Shown one piece after another: positions 9,163-17,388 of a DNA stretch of 45,463 nucleotides. Origin of the DNA: an uncultured Prevotellaceae bacterium (GTDB lineage Bacteria; Bacteroidota; Bacteroidia; Bacteroidales; Bacteroidaceae). Location: NCBI GenBank assembly GCA_947307015.1, contig CAMZHV010000018.1:1-45463 (forward strand). Direction: 5' to 3'. The position numbers and the translations under genes were made by a program. The notes beneath the pieces are model-generated. The model worked only from the letters and a program-made list of their open reading frames with translations, searched no databases and was not told the origin of the DNA. Numbering within the stretch: position 1 is the stretch's first letter; each line of letters starts with the position of its first letter.

Positions 9163-9200
9163 ATGTGAAAAGTGAAAAATGAAGCGTGAAAAATGAATCA
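9163..9200. repeat. AT-rich GTGAAAAATGAA-type direct repeats
   Basis: The region reads GTGAAAAGTGAAAAATGAAG followed by CGTGAAAAATGAATC, i.e. three near-copies of a GTGAAAAxTGAA unit. Similar strings occur across the murG stop (23988-24013) and inside the GH2 gene (about 1124-1150). Confidence 0.55.
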
Positions 9201-9290
9201 GAAAAACATGAAATAATCTTTTTTCAAGAAAAAAGACCCGAAAAAATCAAAATCTTTAAACCTTAAACCCTATACCTTAAACTTTTTCCG

Positions 9291-9298
9291 TATCTTTG
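9291..9298 (+). promoter_or_regulatory. -7 box ending 4 nt before the hemolysin III ATG
   Basis: TATCTTTG at 9291-9298, then CCCC, then the ATG at 9303. With Bacteroidales spacing, transcription would begin at or within a base or two of the start codon, implying a leaderless or nearly leaderless mRNA. Confidence 0.6.
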
Positions 9299-9302
9299 CC
9301 CC

Positions 9303-9953
9303 ATGATTCACTATTCGCGGGGCGAAGATGCCCTCAACTCTTGGAGCCATGCAGCGGGCATACTCCTCGGCGTAGTCGTCGGGGTGGTTTTTCTCGTGTG
9401 GTGCTTCCGTGCCGGCGACAATTGGGCGGGCACTGCCGTCTCGCTGTATCTGGGTGGTATGTTGGCAAGCTATGTCAGCTCTACAGTCTACCATGCCATC
9501 CCTTCCTCGTGGCCTTCGCGCGAGGTGTGGCGTCATCTTGACCACGCCGCCATCTACTGGCACATTGCGGGCAGCTATTCGCCCATCACGCTCATCGCCA
9601 TGCGCGATGCCGGCTGGTGGGGGTGGGGTTTGTTCTGCTTTGTGTGGCTCGCCGCCATCACGGGCACCGTCATCAGCTTTGTGCGCCTGAGCGAGCACAG
9701 CTACATCGAGACGGCGTGCTTCGTGCTCATGGGGCTCTCCTGCCTCGTAGCTTTCAGGCCCCTCATGGATTGCATCGAGCCTGCCGCCGTACGGTGGCTC
9801 GTGGCCGAGGGTGTGTGTTACGTCACGGGTGCTGTCATCTACGCCTTTTCGCACAACCGTCCCTACATTCATTCCGTGTTCCATTTCTTCGTCCTCGCAG
9901 GTTCTATTTGTCACATCGTTTGCGTTTGGAAGGTGCTGATGCAATACTTATAG
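9303..9953 (+). CDS. Hemolysin III / PAQR-family (TrhA-like) membrane protein
   Basis: A 216-residue polytopic inner-membrane protein with about seven hydrophobic segments. Family histidines are present: S-S-T-V-Y-H (H64), R-H-L-D-H-A-A-I-Y-W-H (H78, H81, H87) and the C-terminal H-S-V-F-H...C-H. In PAQR proteins these bind a metal and support hydrolase-like chemistry. The bacterial members (TrhA/YqfA) have been linked to membrane-lipid homeostasis; cytolysis is not established for most. It is monocistronic by position, with an A/T-rich promoter region upstream and a -7 box 4 nt from the start codon. Family assignment is firm; function in this organism is not known. Confidence 0.9.
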   Translation: MIHYSRGEDALNSWSHAAGILLGVVVGVVFLVWCFRAGDNWAGTAVSLYLGGMLASYVSSTVYHAIPSSWPSREVWRHLDHAAIYWHIAGSYSPITLIAMRDAGWWGWGLFCFVWLAAITGTVISFVRLSEHSYIETACFVLMGLSCLVAFRPLMDCIEPAAVRWLVAEGVCYVTGAVIYAFSHNRPYIHSVFHFFVLAGSICHIVCVWKVLMQYL

Positions 9954-10017
9954 ACATTTTTTTGCCTAATAATCAAATTTTTTCGCTCATTCTCTTTTCT
10001 CATTCCTCTTTTTTTCA

Positions 10018-10025
10018 TATCTTTG
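10018..10025 (+). promoter_or_regulatory. -7 box upstream of the DUF4332 gene
   Basis: TATCTTTG, an exact TAnnTTTG match, 81 bp upstream of the ATG at 10107. The intervening leader is A-rich. No clear -33 TTTG. Confidence 0.55.
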
Positions 10026-10106
10026 CGCAGAAATACCGCAAAGAAAGCGGATTTTACGTTCAAAACAACGAAACGATTTACCTTTAACAACTAAACTGAT
10101 TCTACT

Positions 10107-10514
10107 ATGGCTTACAAAGTAATTGACATCGAAGGCGTAGGCGACGTCTATGCCCAGAAACTTATTGCAGCCGGCATAGAGAAGGTAAGCGAATTGCTTG
10201 AGAAGTGCGCCACACCCAAGGGACGCAAGGAACTGGCAGAAGCCACAGACATCAGCGACAAGCTCATCCTGCGCTGGACCAATCATGCCGACCTCTTCCG
10301 CATCAAAGGCATCGGACCCCAGTTCGCCGAACTGCTCGAAGCTGCCGGTGTGGACACCGTCAAGGAACTCCGTCATCGCGTGGCCGAGAACCTGCAACCT
10401 AAACTCGAAGAGACCAATGCCGAGAAGCACCTCGTGCGCCGTGTGCCAGCATTGAAGGAAGTCATCAAGATGATCAACCAAGCTAACGAGCTGCCGCCCG
10501 TCGTCACCTACTAA
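10107..10514 (+). CDS. DUF4332 helix-hairpin-helix protein
   Basis: A 135-residue soluble protein with two helix-hairpin-helix-like motifs: I-E-G-V-G-D-V-Y-A-Q-K-L near residue 8 and I-K-G-I-G-P-Q-F-A-E-L-L near residue 67. This is the pattern of the DUF4332 family. HhH motifs usually give non-sequence-specific DNA contact, so a nucleic-acid role is plausible but unproven. There is no signal peptide or membrane segment. It has its own promoter upstream and a strong terminator at 10544-10578 before greA, so it is a single-gene unit. Specific function unknown. Confidence 0.8.
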   Translation: MAYKVIDIEGVGDVYAQKLIAAGIEKVSELLEKCATPKGRKELAEATDISDKLILRWTNHADLFRIKGIGPQFAELLEAAGVDTVKELRHRVAENLQPKLEETNAEKHLVRRVPALKEVIKMINQANELPPVVTY

Positions 10515-10543
10515 CGTTTCTTTCGCCACACACATCATTAACT

Positions 10544-10578
10544 CACATAGGCGTGACCTCCACGCCTATGTGATTTTT
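10544..10578 (+). terminator. Strong terminator between the DUF4332 gene and greA
   Basis: Perfect 12-bp stem CACATAGGCGTG (10544-10555) / CACGCCTATGTG (10561-10572), 5-nt loop, then ATTTTT. It ends only about 20 bp before the greA ATG, so the greA promoter must overlap it or greA depends on read-through. Confidence 0.9.
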
Positions 10579-10597
10579 GCAAATTAATGCGCAACAA

Positions 10598-11062
10598 ATG
10601 GAATATATGTCACAAGAGGGTTACGACAAACTCGTAGCCGAACTACAGCAGCTTGAGAATGTCGAGCTGCCAAAAGTCAGGGATGCCATTTCCGAAGCAC
10701 GCGACAAGGGCGACCTCAGTGAGAATTTCGAGTACCACGCTGCCAAGCGCGAGCAGGCACGACTACTGGGCAGAATACGCTTCAAGCAACGCGTGCTGAA
10801 ATATGCGCGCGTCATCGACAAGTCGCGCTTAGATGCTGACAGTGTGATGCTGCTCACCAAGGTGGCAATGACCAACCTCGTCAACAACATGAAGATGACA
10901 TATACCATTGTCAGTCCTCACGAAGCCAACATCCGCGAAGGCAAGATCTCAATCAAATCGCCCATCGCACAAGCGCTGCTCAATAAGCGTGTAGGAGATA
11001 TCGTGGAGGTACAGGTGCCAGCAGGCACCCAAAAACTTCGCATCGACGATATCCAACTATAA
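10598..11062 (+). CDS. greA: Transcription elongation factor GreA
   Basis: GreA rescues backtracked RNA polymerase by stimulating cleavage of the nascent RNA 3' end. The protein is 154 residues from the ATG chosen here (M-E-Y-M-S-Q-E-G-Y-D-K-L), the usual family length. An upstream in-frame TTG at 10577 overlaps the terminator and is less likely. The N-terminal coiled coil carries the conserved tip acids in K-G-D-L-S-E-N-F-E-Y (about residues 38-46). The C-terminal FKBP-like domain ends with V-G-D-I-V-E-V-Q-V-P-A-G. No obvious ribosome-binding site, as usual in Bacteroidetes. It is followed by convergent glsB with a 10-bp gap. Confidence 0.95.
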   Translation: MEYMSQEGYDKLVAELQQLENVELPKVRDAISEARDKGDLSENFEYHAAKREQARLLGRIRFKQRVLKYARVIDKSRLDADSVMLLTKVAMTNLVNNMKMTYTIVSPHEANIREGKISIKSPIAQALLNKRVGDIVEVQVPAGTQKLRIDDIQL

Positions 11063-11072
11063 AAACAATATA

Positions 11073-12062
11073 CTATCCGAGCTCCATGAAGCTGGCGACG
11101 ACGGAGCCGCGACTGGTATCGATGGCTTCAGGATGCTCACGCACGAAACTATCGATGTGACGGATACGTTTCTCATCAAGAATCTCGTCTACAGCAATGA
11201 GGATACCAGTCTCCTCAACATCGCCAAAGCCGTAGTTGATGGCTGTGCCAAACATTCGCATGGTTGGCGAGAGACACATATAGGCGTTCACAAGCGGTGG
11301 GATATTGTAGCCACGCAGACGCACCTCACGATTGAGAATACGGTAGTCTGCTTTGAAATCATCCTCGCAGAAAAGTTGTTCCAGCGCTTTGGGATCAGCT
11401 TCAATTTCTAGCGGTTTCATCGGAATTATCAGCTTATCGGGGTCGCCAAAATGTTTTCGGAGAAAATAAAGGATCATGTCGCGTGCCTGACGGTCGTAGC
11501 TCGGATACATCGTCATCTTGCCAAAGAGGTAGCGGCGATTGGGACCAACGACGGTGAGGGCTCCGAGTCCGTCCCAAAGATTGTCGAGAGCAAAAAGGGC
11601 TTTGGAACCGGCACGCGTACTCTGGTACTCGAGCGTCACCCAACTACGTCCGAGCTCGATAGTATAAGGCAGGAAATCGCGGATGAAACGCTCAGAGAAA
11701 TGGAACATGTGGGATGTGGCCAGGATGGGCTGGCCACCTGCATCAAAACGAGCCTCGGTGCCGAGTAGATAACGGTAGCCTCCAAGGATGGCCTCAGCCT
11801 CTGGATCCCATACAATAAGCTGCTTGTATGGATTCTCCATCGTGTCGAACTCATCGAGGTCAAGAGGCTTGCCAGTGCCGCCGCCGGCAGCGCGGAAGGC
11901 TATCTCGCGAAGACGGCCTATCTCACGCAGCACATTGGGCGAATCCTGCCACGTGACGATGTATATCTCGTTGTGGCTCTTATTGGTGAACCTGAGGCGC
12001 TTGTCTTCGGTGAGTTCGCTCTTCAAAAGGTCAACAGGTACGGGGGCTATGATCTTTTCCAT
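11073..12062 (-). CDS. glsB: GNAT-type glycine N-acyltransferase (glycine lipid synthesis)
   Basis: A 329-residue protein of the hemolysin/ornithine-lipid OlsB-like GNAT group. Together with the adjacent PlsC-like protein it matches the GlsB-GlsA pair described in Bacteroides thetaiotaomicron. There GlsB N-acylates glycine with a 3-hydroxy fatty acid and GlsA adds the second acyl chain, giving glycine and flavolipin-type membrane lipids. Visible motifs are L-R-E-I-A-F-R-A-A-G-G-G-T-G near residue 50, L-G-G-Y-R-Y, and E-L-G-R-S-W-V. The start M-E-K-I-I-A-P-V is preferred over the longer upstream frame, which would run into glsA. Downstream of glsA by 74 bp on the same strand. Assignment rests on motif recognition and the neighbour. 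Confidence 0.8.
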   Translation of the reverse strand: MEKIIAPVPVDLLKSELTEDKRLRFTNKSHNEIYIVTWQDSPNVLREIGRLREIAFRAAGGGTGKPLDLDEFDTMENPYKQLIVWDPEAEAILGGYRYLLGTEARFDAGGQPILATSHMFHFSERFIRDFLPYTIELGRSWVTLEYQSTRAGSKALFALDNLWDGLGALTVVGPNRRYLFGKMTMYPSYDRQARDMILYFLRKHFGDPDKLIIPMKPLEIEADPKALEQLFCEDDFKADYRILNREVRLRGYNIPPLVNAYMCLSPTMRMFGTAINYGFGDVEETGILIAVDEILDEKRIRHIDSFVREHPEAIDTSRGSVVASFMELG

Positions 12063-12136
12063 AATAAAATGTTTTGTCGGCAATATATTCTTTTGTCGGC
12101 GGACATACACAAAGTAAGTCCCTCGTGATTTGGTCT

Positions 12137-12946
12137 TTATATTTTGTACACTTCGTCTTCGACCCACTGTGCCCACTGCTGTGGCGTACGGCTGTTGTCG
12201 AATGTCTGGTAGGGGATGGGCTTGCCGATGCGCACGGTGTAATGGCGTCCGCGTGAACGGTACATCTCATCCGGGAGGAACAGCATGGCCAGATTGAACT
12301 TCAAGCCAAGGCGTTTGCACCACATGGCAATGCGGTAGAAACGTGGGGAATTTTCGCCGATGAAATGGACTGGTATGATATCGCGGTGCGTCTGTACACT
12401 ACGGTTGATGAAGGCCTTGCCCCAAGGGATGTCATGCACTTGACCGTCTATGAGGCGTGAACAAAGCCCAGCGGGGAACATAATCATGTGATTGTCACTG
12501 TGAAAAGCTTCGTTGATCTGCTGCGGCAGGTTGCGCGACTGACCTCCAATCTTGTTAATGCCGATGCAGAGCGGAGCGAGGCCTTCGAGATACATCAAGA
12601 AATCGTTAACAAGATATTTGATGCGTCCATCGTAAGCGCGGCCGATGATTGCGCCAAGGGTGACACCATCGATAGCGCCGAGCGGGTGATTACTGACAAA
12701 GGTCGCTGGAGATCCGCCCTGCGGCAGGTTCTCGCGCCCAACCACATCCAAAGTGACGCCGAGATATTCGATGACACCCTCACAGAAATCCACTCCGACA
12801 CGTCCTTCCTTGAGGTAATTGTTGATAAAATCTTGATGAATGAAACGCTCGAGCCAGCGTGTTACAAAACGCGGTATCCAGCGAGCCTTGGAGCCCATGC
12901 GAGAACGGAGAATGCTGTCGATGTCTATGGTATACGGGGGTTTCAT
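12137..12946 (-). CDS. glsA: PlsC-like O-acyltransferase (glycine lipid synthesis)
   Basis: A 269-residue acyltransferase of the lysophosphatidic acid acyltransferase fold. The acyl-acceptor motif appears as S-N-H-P-L-G-A-I-D-G (H87...D93), an H-x5-D variant of the usual H-x4-D, and the second block as M-I-M-F-P-A-G-L-C-S-R. In Bacteroides GlsA esterifies the 3-hydroxyl of N-acylglycine made by GlsB; gene adjacency supports the same role here. It begins 11 bp after the stop of a small secreted-protein gene and is followed by glsB. The three probably form one transcript from the promoter at 13377-13408. Confidence 0.8.
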   Translation of the reverse strand: MKPPYTIDIDSILRSRMGSKARWIPRFVTRWLERFIHQDFINNYLKEGRVGVDFCEGVIEYLGVTLDVVGRENLPQGGSPATFVSNHPLGAIDGVTLGAIIGRAYDGRIKYLVNDFLMYLEGLAPLCIGINKIGGQSRNLPQQINEAFHSDNHMIMFPAGLCSRLIDGQVHDIPWGKAFINRSVQTHRDIIPVHFIGENSPRFYRIAMWCKRLGLKFNLAMLFLPDEMYRSRGRHYTVRIGKPIPYQTFDNSRTPQQWAQWVEDEVYKI

Positions 12947-12957
12947 GAGCGGGGCTG

Positions 12958-13353
12958 TCAGTTGATGGTAAACTTCTTGTTATTGATGATGTACGACCCT
13001 CTGGGCAGTCCGCTAAGCCAATTGGTACCCTTACTAAGACGGAAAGAGGAATAGAGATAACCGTTGGCGCTATAAATGGGCAGAAGCTGATTGTAACGAC
13101 TTGTTACACAGAGACTGCGACCCTGCTGGCGTATTTCTACGGGCTGCGGCGACGTCATCATGCGATGGCGGATGTCGGGCAGCTCTTGTTGCGACGTGCG
13201 GAGGGGCGAACTCATGACCCGCTGTTGCGCACTGTCGCGGCGCTGCACGGCCAAGTCAGGCGCTGCCGCTGCCATCGTGCAGGTGAGACTCATGATTGTT
13301 GCGAGCACCCATGCAACCATAGTCTTGTTGCTGTATTCGTTGTGCCTTGCCAT
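12958..13353 (-). CDS. Small secreted protein with Por-like C-terminal tail, unknown function
   Basis: 131 residues. The N-terminus has a hydrophobic segment (V-A-W-V-L-A-T-I-M-S-L-T) ending M-A-A-A-A-P-D, a convincing signal peptide. The middle is low in hydrophobics and rich in Gln and Arg. The last 40 residues (P-I-Y-S-A-N-G-Y-L-Y-S-S-F-R...L-P-R-G-S-Y-I-I-N-N-K-K-F-T-I-N) resemble a short type IX sorting-tail beta sandwich. I do not recognise the family. It has its own good promoter and lies 11 bp upstream of glsA, suggesting co-transcription with the glycine-lipid genes. Confidence 0.65.
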   Translation of the reverse strand: MARHNEYSNKTMVAWVLATIMSLTCTMAAAAPDLAVQRRDSAQQRVMSSPLRTSQQELPDIRHRMMTSPQPVEIRQQGRSLCVTSRYNQLLPIYSANGYLYSSFRLSKGTNWLSGLPRGSYIINNKKFTIN

Positions 13354-13376
13354 GTATTTTTGTGCCTATTTGGGGA

Positions 13377-13408
13377 CAAAGGTAGCAAATCTCATTGGCA
13401 GAGCCAAA
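13377..13408 (-). promoter_or_regulatory. Bacteroidales promoter for the small secreted protein-glsA-glsB operon
   Basis: On the minus strand: TTTG (13405-13408), a 20-bp spacer, then TACCTTTG (13377-13384). This is a complete match to the TTTG-N19-21-TAnnTTTG consensus, with the ATG 23 bp further on at 13353. It is the best promoter in the window. Confidence 0.8.
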
Positions 13409-13586
13409 TTTTTTGGCGAAAAAAGATGTGTTGAGCCTCATTTTGGGGTGACAGGTCAATCATCGGGCGTAACGAGAGGGGGCTCCAAATTGTGTTCAAA
13501 AGGTTAAACCTTTAAGTGATACTTTAGCACCTAAAATTCGATGAAATGAGCAAATTATAACTTTTTTAAAAATAATTACCAAAACA

Positions 13587-13618
13587 CTTGCACAGATAAA
13601 AAAATCTAACTACTTTTG
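13587..13618 (+). promoter_or_regulatory. Promoter at the head of the dcw cluster, abutting the rsmH start
   Basis: CTTG (13587-13590), 20-bp spacer, TACTTTTG (13611-13618), then only CGGC before the rsmH ATG at 13623. This matches the Bacteroidales consensus with one mismatch in the -33 box. The position implies a leaderless rsmH transcript. Confidence 0.7.
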
Positions 13619-13622
13619 CGGC

Positions 13623-14591
13623 ATGGAATCCCCAGAATACCACATTCCCGTGCTACTCGGTCCGTCAGTGGACGGCCTAAATATTTGTCAGCACGGCGTT
13701 TACGTGGATGTTACCCTCGGTGGCGGCGGACATAGTCGTGAGATTCTGCACCGCCTGTCTGCAAAGGGTCGTTTATTCAGTTTCGACCAGGATGCTGATG
13801 CCATAGCCCGATCGCAGCGCGAAGCGGAAGCTACACAAAGGGCAAACGCAGACGCATTGACGATGGAGGCAGATTCGACGAAAAGCCCTACATGGACTTT
13901 GATTCAGTCTAACTTCCGCTACCTGAAGAACTGGATGCGCTATTACGAGGTGGACGGCCTTAACGGCGTGCTGGCAGACTTGGGTGTGTCGAGCCATCAT
14001 TTCGATGACAGCCAGCGCGGCTTCAGCTTTCGAACGGACGCCCCATTGGATATGCGTATGAACCAGCAGGCAAACCTATCAGCTGCAGACATCATCAACA
14101 GCTACGATGCAGCGCAACTGACTTCCGCCTTCCGACTCTATGGCGAGTTGAGACAAGCGTCGCGTTTGGCCGAGAGCATCGTGAAAGCCCGCAGCCGACA
14201 AGAAATACGCACGACGGGCGAACTGGCAAACCTGCTGACACCGCTTTTAGGGCGCGACCGTGAAAAAAAAGACTTAGCGCGAGCCTTTCAGGCATTACGC
14301 ATTGAGGTGAACCATGAGATGGATGCCCTGCGTGACATGCTGACGGCCGCTGTTGAGCTTCTCAAACCTGGAGGACGTCTTGTGGTCATCGCCTACCACT
14401 CGCTGGAGGACCGCATCGTGAAGAATCTAATGCGTGCCGGTAACATCGAAGGAGAAACAGTGCAAGACATCTACGGAAGGGTGCAGTCGCCGCTGGTACA
14501 AGTGGGCAAAGTGATCGTCCCCGACGATGCAGAGCAGGCCGCAAATCCTCGCAGCCGTAGCGCTAAGCTCAGGATTGCCGAGAAGGTATAA
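13623..14591 (+). CDS. rsmH: 16S rRNA (cytosine1402-N4)-methyltransferase RsmH (MraW)
   Basis: 322 residues. Methylates N4 of C1402 in 16S rRNA using S-adenosylmethionine. The SAM-binding glycine motif is D-V-T-L-G-G-G-G-H-S (29-38), followed by F-D-Q-D-A-D-A. Also visible are G-V-L-A-D-L-G-V-S-S-H-H-F-D, R-G-F-S-F-R-T-D-A-P-L-D-M-R-M and the C-terminal Y-H-S-L-E-D-R-I-V-K. A segment after the SAM motif (about 64-80, rich in Ala/Thr/Asp) looks longer than in many homologues. First gene of the dcw cluster; the usual preceding mraZ is not found. Next gene ftsL is 93 bp on. Confidence 0.96.
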   Translation: MESPEYHIPVLLGPSVDGLNICQHGVYVDVTLGGGGHSREILHRLSAKGRLFSFDQDADAIARSQREAEATQRANADALTMEADSTKSPTWTLIQSNFRYLKNWMRYYEVDGLNGVLADLGVSSHHFDDSQRGFSFRTDAPLDMRMNQQANLSAADIINSYDAAQLTSAFRLYGELRQASRLAESIVKARSRQEIRTTGELANLLTPLLGRDREKKDLARAFQALRIEVNHEMDALRDMLTAAVELLKPGGRLVVIAYHSLEDRIVKNLMRAGNIEGETVQDIYGRVQSPLVQVGKVIVPDDAEQAANPRSRSAKLRIAEKV

Positions 14592-14684
14592 ATTTTTGGG
14601 AGAAACAACGCACGAGGTGATAGAAAGCGGAGTAGAAAAGCCTCGTTGTGTATATATATTTAATAAAGGTAAAAGTGAATTTAG

Positions 14685-15215
14685 ATGAAACGCAAAGCTG
14701 ACATGGGCAGGGACGAAGAACTACGTCCCGATACGGATTTGACCGCCGACGTGCCTTTCGAGATAGAAGGAGGCGTGGCGGAAGAGCCTGCTGCGGTGCT
14801 TCCTGAGGATGACGATATCCCGATGGCCGTCATTGAAGAGGCCGCGCCTAAGGAGCGCCGCTCGGCTTGGCGTATGCTTTCCACTGACGACTTCCCGCAG
14901 GTGTCGCTACGTGAAATCCTCGGTGGAGACTATCTCATCGGCAGTTTTCTGCGTCGTAATATCCTGTTTATCCTTCTGCTCGTGGCATTAGGCATTCTCT
15001 ATATCAGCAACCGATATGCCGCACAACAGCAGATCATTGAACACGAGCAGCTGCGCAATGAGCTGATTGAGAAGAAGAACTACGCGCTCACGCAGTATGC
15101 TGAGCTGACGATGTACAGCCGACAAAGCAATATCGAAAACCGCCTGAAGTCTTTCGGCGACAGCCTGCTGGTAGCGCCTACAGATCCACCGTTCATCATT
15201 AAGGTAAAAAAATGA
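14685..15215 (+). CDS. ftsL: FtsL-like cell division protein
   Basis: 176 residues: an acidic cytoplasmic N-terminus (1-88, many Glu/Asp), one transmembrane helix (about 92-108, I-L-F-I-L-L-L-V-A-L-G-I-L), then a periplasmic coiled-coil-like segment (Q-I-I-E-H-E-Q-L-R-N-E-L-I-E-K-K). This bitopic layout and the position between rsmH and ftsI are those of FtsL, which with FtsQ/FtsB activates septal peptidoglycan synthesis. Sequence conservation of FtsL is poor, so the call depends largely on synteny. Confidence 0.8.
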   Translation: MKRKADMGRDEELRPDTDLTADVPFEIEGGVAEEPAAVLPEDDDIPMAVIEEAAPKERRSAWRMLSTDDFPQVSLREILGGDYLIGSFLRRNILFILLLVALGILYISNRYAAQQQIIEHEQLRNELIEKKNYALTQYAELTMYSRQSNIENRLKSFGDSLLVAPTDPPFIIKVKK

Positions 15216-15282
15216 ATTGCCCCGTAGGGACTTAGTTTTCCTAAGTCCGTAAGATAAAACGAAATAAGAGAAAAGAGAGGTT

Positions 15283-17367
15283 ATGAGATTCGATAGCAAA
15301 CGGACGATACCAAGATATTTATTTGTCATCATCGTGATGACCCTGGCTGGACTTGCCGTGATTGGCAAGGCCGCCTACGAGATGTTCATGAATGATGACT
15401 ACTGGGAGACAGTCCGTAAGCGTATGGCCTCGCAACAAAAAGACATCCCTGCTGTGCGCGGCAATATTTACTCCGCCGACGGCCAACTGCTGGTAGGATC
15501 AATGCCTATTTATACACTCTATGTCGACCTCGTGGTGATTGACCGTAACGACAGTGTAGCTCAGCGCAAACGTCGTGAATGGCGTGACACCACTTTTGTA
15601 CAAAAGTTGGACAGCCTGTGCATCGGTTTGAACCAATTGTTCCCGAAACAGAGTGTGCAGGATTACAAGGATTTATTAATGCACGCATACCGCAATGCCA
15701 TTAGCATTGAACAATCCAAGAAACAATGTAAGCGTACGTTTACGATTGCCCGTAATGCATCATATATTCAGTACCGTGAGTTCCTGAAATTGCCGTATGT
15801 ATGTTTTGGCCGCAACAGATCAGGAATGTACGGCGAAGAGATTCCACAACGCCAACGGCCATACGGCACCATGGCAAGACGCACTTTGGGTGAACTGGCA
15901 TCGTCGTGCGACTCGGCCAAAAACGGATTGGAATTGGCTTATGACAGTATCTTACGAGGCATGAATGGCAAGAAACATCGTGAGAAGGTGCGTCAGATGT
16001 GGATGGACAAGACCGATATTGCGCCCATCAACGGCTTGGATATCATTTCGACAATTGATGTCGGTATGCAAGATGCTGCCGAGAAAATCCTCGTGCGCAA
16101 GCTGCACGAAGTGAATGGTGAAGTCGGTGTCGTGGTGTTGATGGAAGTAGCCACGGGTGATGTAAAAGCCATTGTGAATATGACACGTCTGGGCACGCCT
16201 GGCAACTACTTCTATGCCGAGGTAAAGAACAACGCTATCACAGATCTTTGGGAGCCAGGTTCAACATTCAAGACCGCCTCGATGATGGTGGCTTTAGAGG
16301 ACGGCGTCATCACACGTCGCGATAGCGTCGATGTCGGCAACGGCGTTTATATGATGCATGGTCGTCCAATGAAGGACCACAACTGGCGTAAGGGCGGCTA
16401 TGGACGCAAGATATCTGTAGACGAATGCCTGATGTTCTCCTCGAATGTCGGTGTCAGCCGCCTCATTGATGAACACTATTTCCAACATCCCGAGAAATAT
16501 GTCGATGGTCTGCATCGCGAGGGCGTAGGCGTGCCTTTCTCATTGCCTTTCCAGGGACAGGGATTCCCGCGGGTGCGCCGACCGAAACCCGATGGCAGCA
16601 ATTGGAGCAAGACGGCACTGGCGTGGATGAGCATTGGCTACGAGACACAGATCCCGCCCATCTACACGCTAACCTTCTACAATGCCATTGCCAACAACGG
16701 ACGCATGGTGAAGCCGCGTTTCGTTCGTGAGATACAGAAAGACGGGCAGACGCTGAAGGAATTCCCTGTGGAAGTGGTCAAAGAACGCATCTGCAAGCCC
16801 AGCACCTTGAAAGATATTCATGAGATTCTTGAACGTGTCGTCAATGACAAAACTGGTCTTGGCAAAAAAGCAGGCTGCAAGCAGTTCAAGGTCTGTGGCA
16901 AGACGGGCACGGCTCAAGTGGCCGACGAAAACGGCAGCTACCACGGCACACCCGCCCGCTACATGGTGAGCTTCTGTGGTTTCTACCCCTCCGAAGCACC
17001 CAAGTACAGCTGCATCGTTTGCATCAAGAAGAGCGGTCTGCCGGCATCAGGTGGCGGACAATGCGGACCGGTATTCAGCGAGCTGGCACAGTATGTAATG
17101 GCTAAAGGTGTCTATCGCGAAGCCTCAGAAGCAGCCGACAGCACCTCAATCCTCGAACGCCCAGAACCCGTAGCAATGCCTGAAGTAGAAGAAGGTAAGG
17201 TTCCTGACCTCACTGGATTAGGCGCACGCGAGGCTGTCAGCCTGGCCGAACGGCAAGGATTGAACGTTAGGCTTCACGGGCAGGGACGCGTCAAGAAGCA
17301 GAGCATCGCTGCCGGCAGCAAGGCTGTCAAAGGCCAGACTATTACGCTGGAACTGAGAAGCGAATAA
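15283..17367 (+). CDS. ftsI: Septal peptidoglycan transpeptidase FtsI (class B PBP) with PASTA domain
   Basis: 694 residues. Crosslinks septal peptidoglycan. N-terminal membrane anchor at about 11-30, PBP dimerisation region about 50-230, transpeptidase domain about 250-600. Active-site motifs are S327-T-F-K, S386-S-N and K540-T-G. A single PASTA-like module (K-V-P-D-L-T-G-L-G-A-R-E-A-V) closes the protein at about 632-694. This layout is typical of Bacteroidetes FtsI, which often keeps one PASTA domain. It lies 67 bp after ftsL and 21 bp before murE. Confidence 0.95.
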   Translation: MRFDSKRTIPRYLFVIIVMTLAGLAVIGKAAYEMFMNDDYWETVRKRMASQQKDIPAVRGNIYSADGQLLVGSMPIYTLYVDLVVIDRNDSVAQRKRREWRDTTFVQKLDSLCIGLNQLFPKQSVQDYKDLLMHAYRNAISIEQSKKQCKRTFTIARNASYIQYREFLKLPYVCFGRNRSGMYGEEIPQRQRPYGTMARRTLGELASSCDSAKNGLELAYDSILRGMNGKKHREKVRQMWMDKTDIAPINGLDIISTIDVGMQDAAEKILVRKLHEVNGEVGVVVLMEVATGDVKAIVNMTRLGTPGNYFYAEVKNNAITDLWEPGSTFKTASMMVALEDGVITRRDSVDVGNGVYMMHGRPMKDHNWRKGGYGRKISVDECLMFSSNVGVSRLIDEHYFQHPEKYVDGLHREGVGVPFSLPFQGQGFPRVRRPKPDGSNWSKTALAWMSIGYETQIPPIYTLTFYNAIANNGRMVKPRFVREIQKDGQTLKEFPVEVVKERICKPSTLKDIHEILERVVNDKTGLGKKAGCKQFKVCGKTGTAQVADENGSYHGTPARYMVSFCGFYPSEAPKYSCIVCIKKSGLPASGGGQCGPVFSELAQYVMAKGVYREASEAADSTSILERPEPVAMPEVEEGKVPDLTGLGAREAVSLAERQGLNVRLHGQGRVKKQSIAAGSKAVKGQTITLELRSE

Positions 17368-17388
17368 CAAAAAAGATATAGAAACACT

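Noticed and set aside
10577..10597. Upstream TTG as the greA start
   Set aside because: It overlaps the terminator T-tract and would add seven unconserved residues; the ATG at 10598 gives the usual GreA N-terminus.
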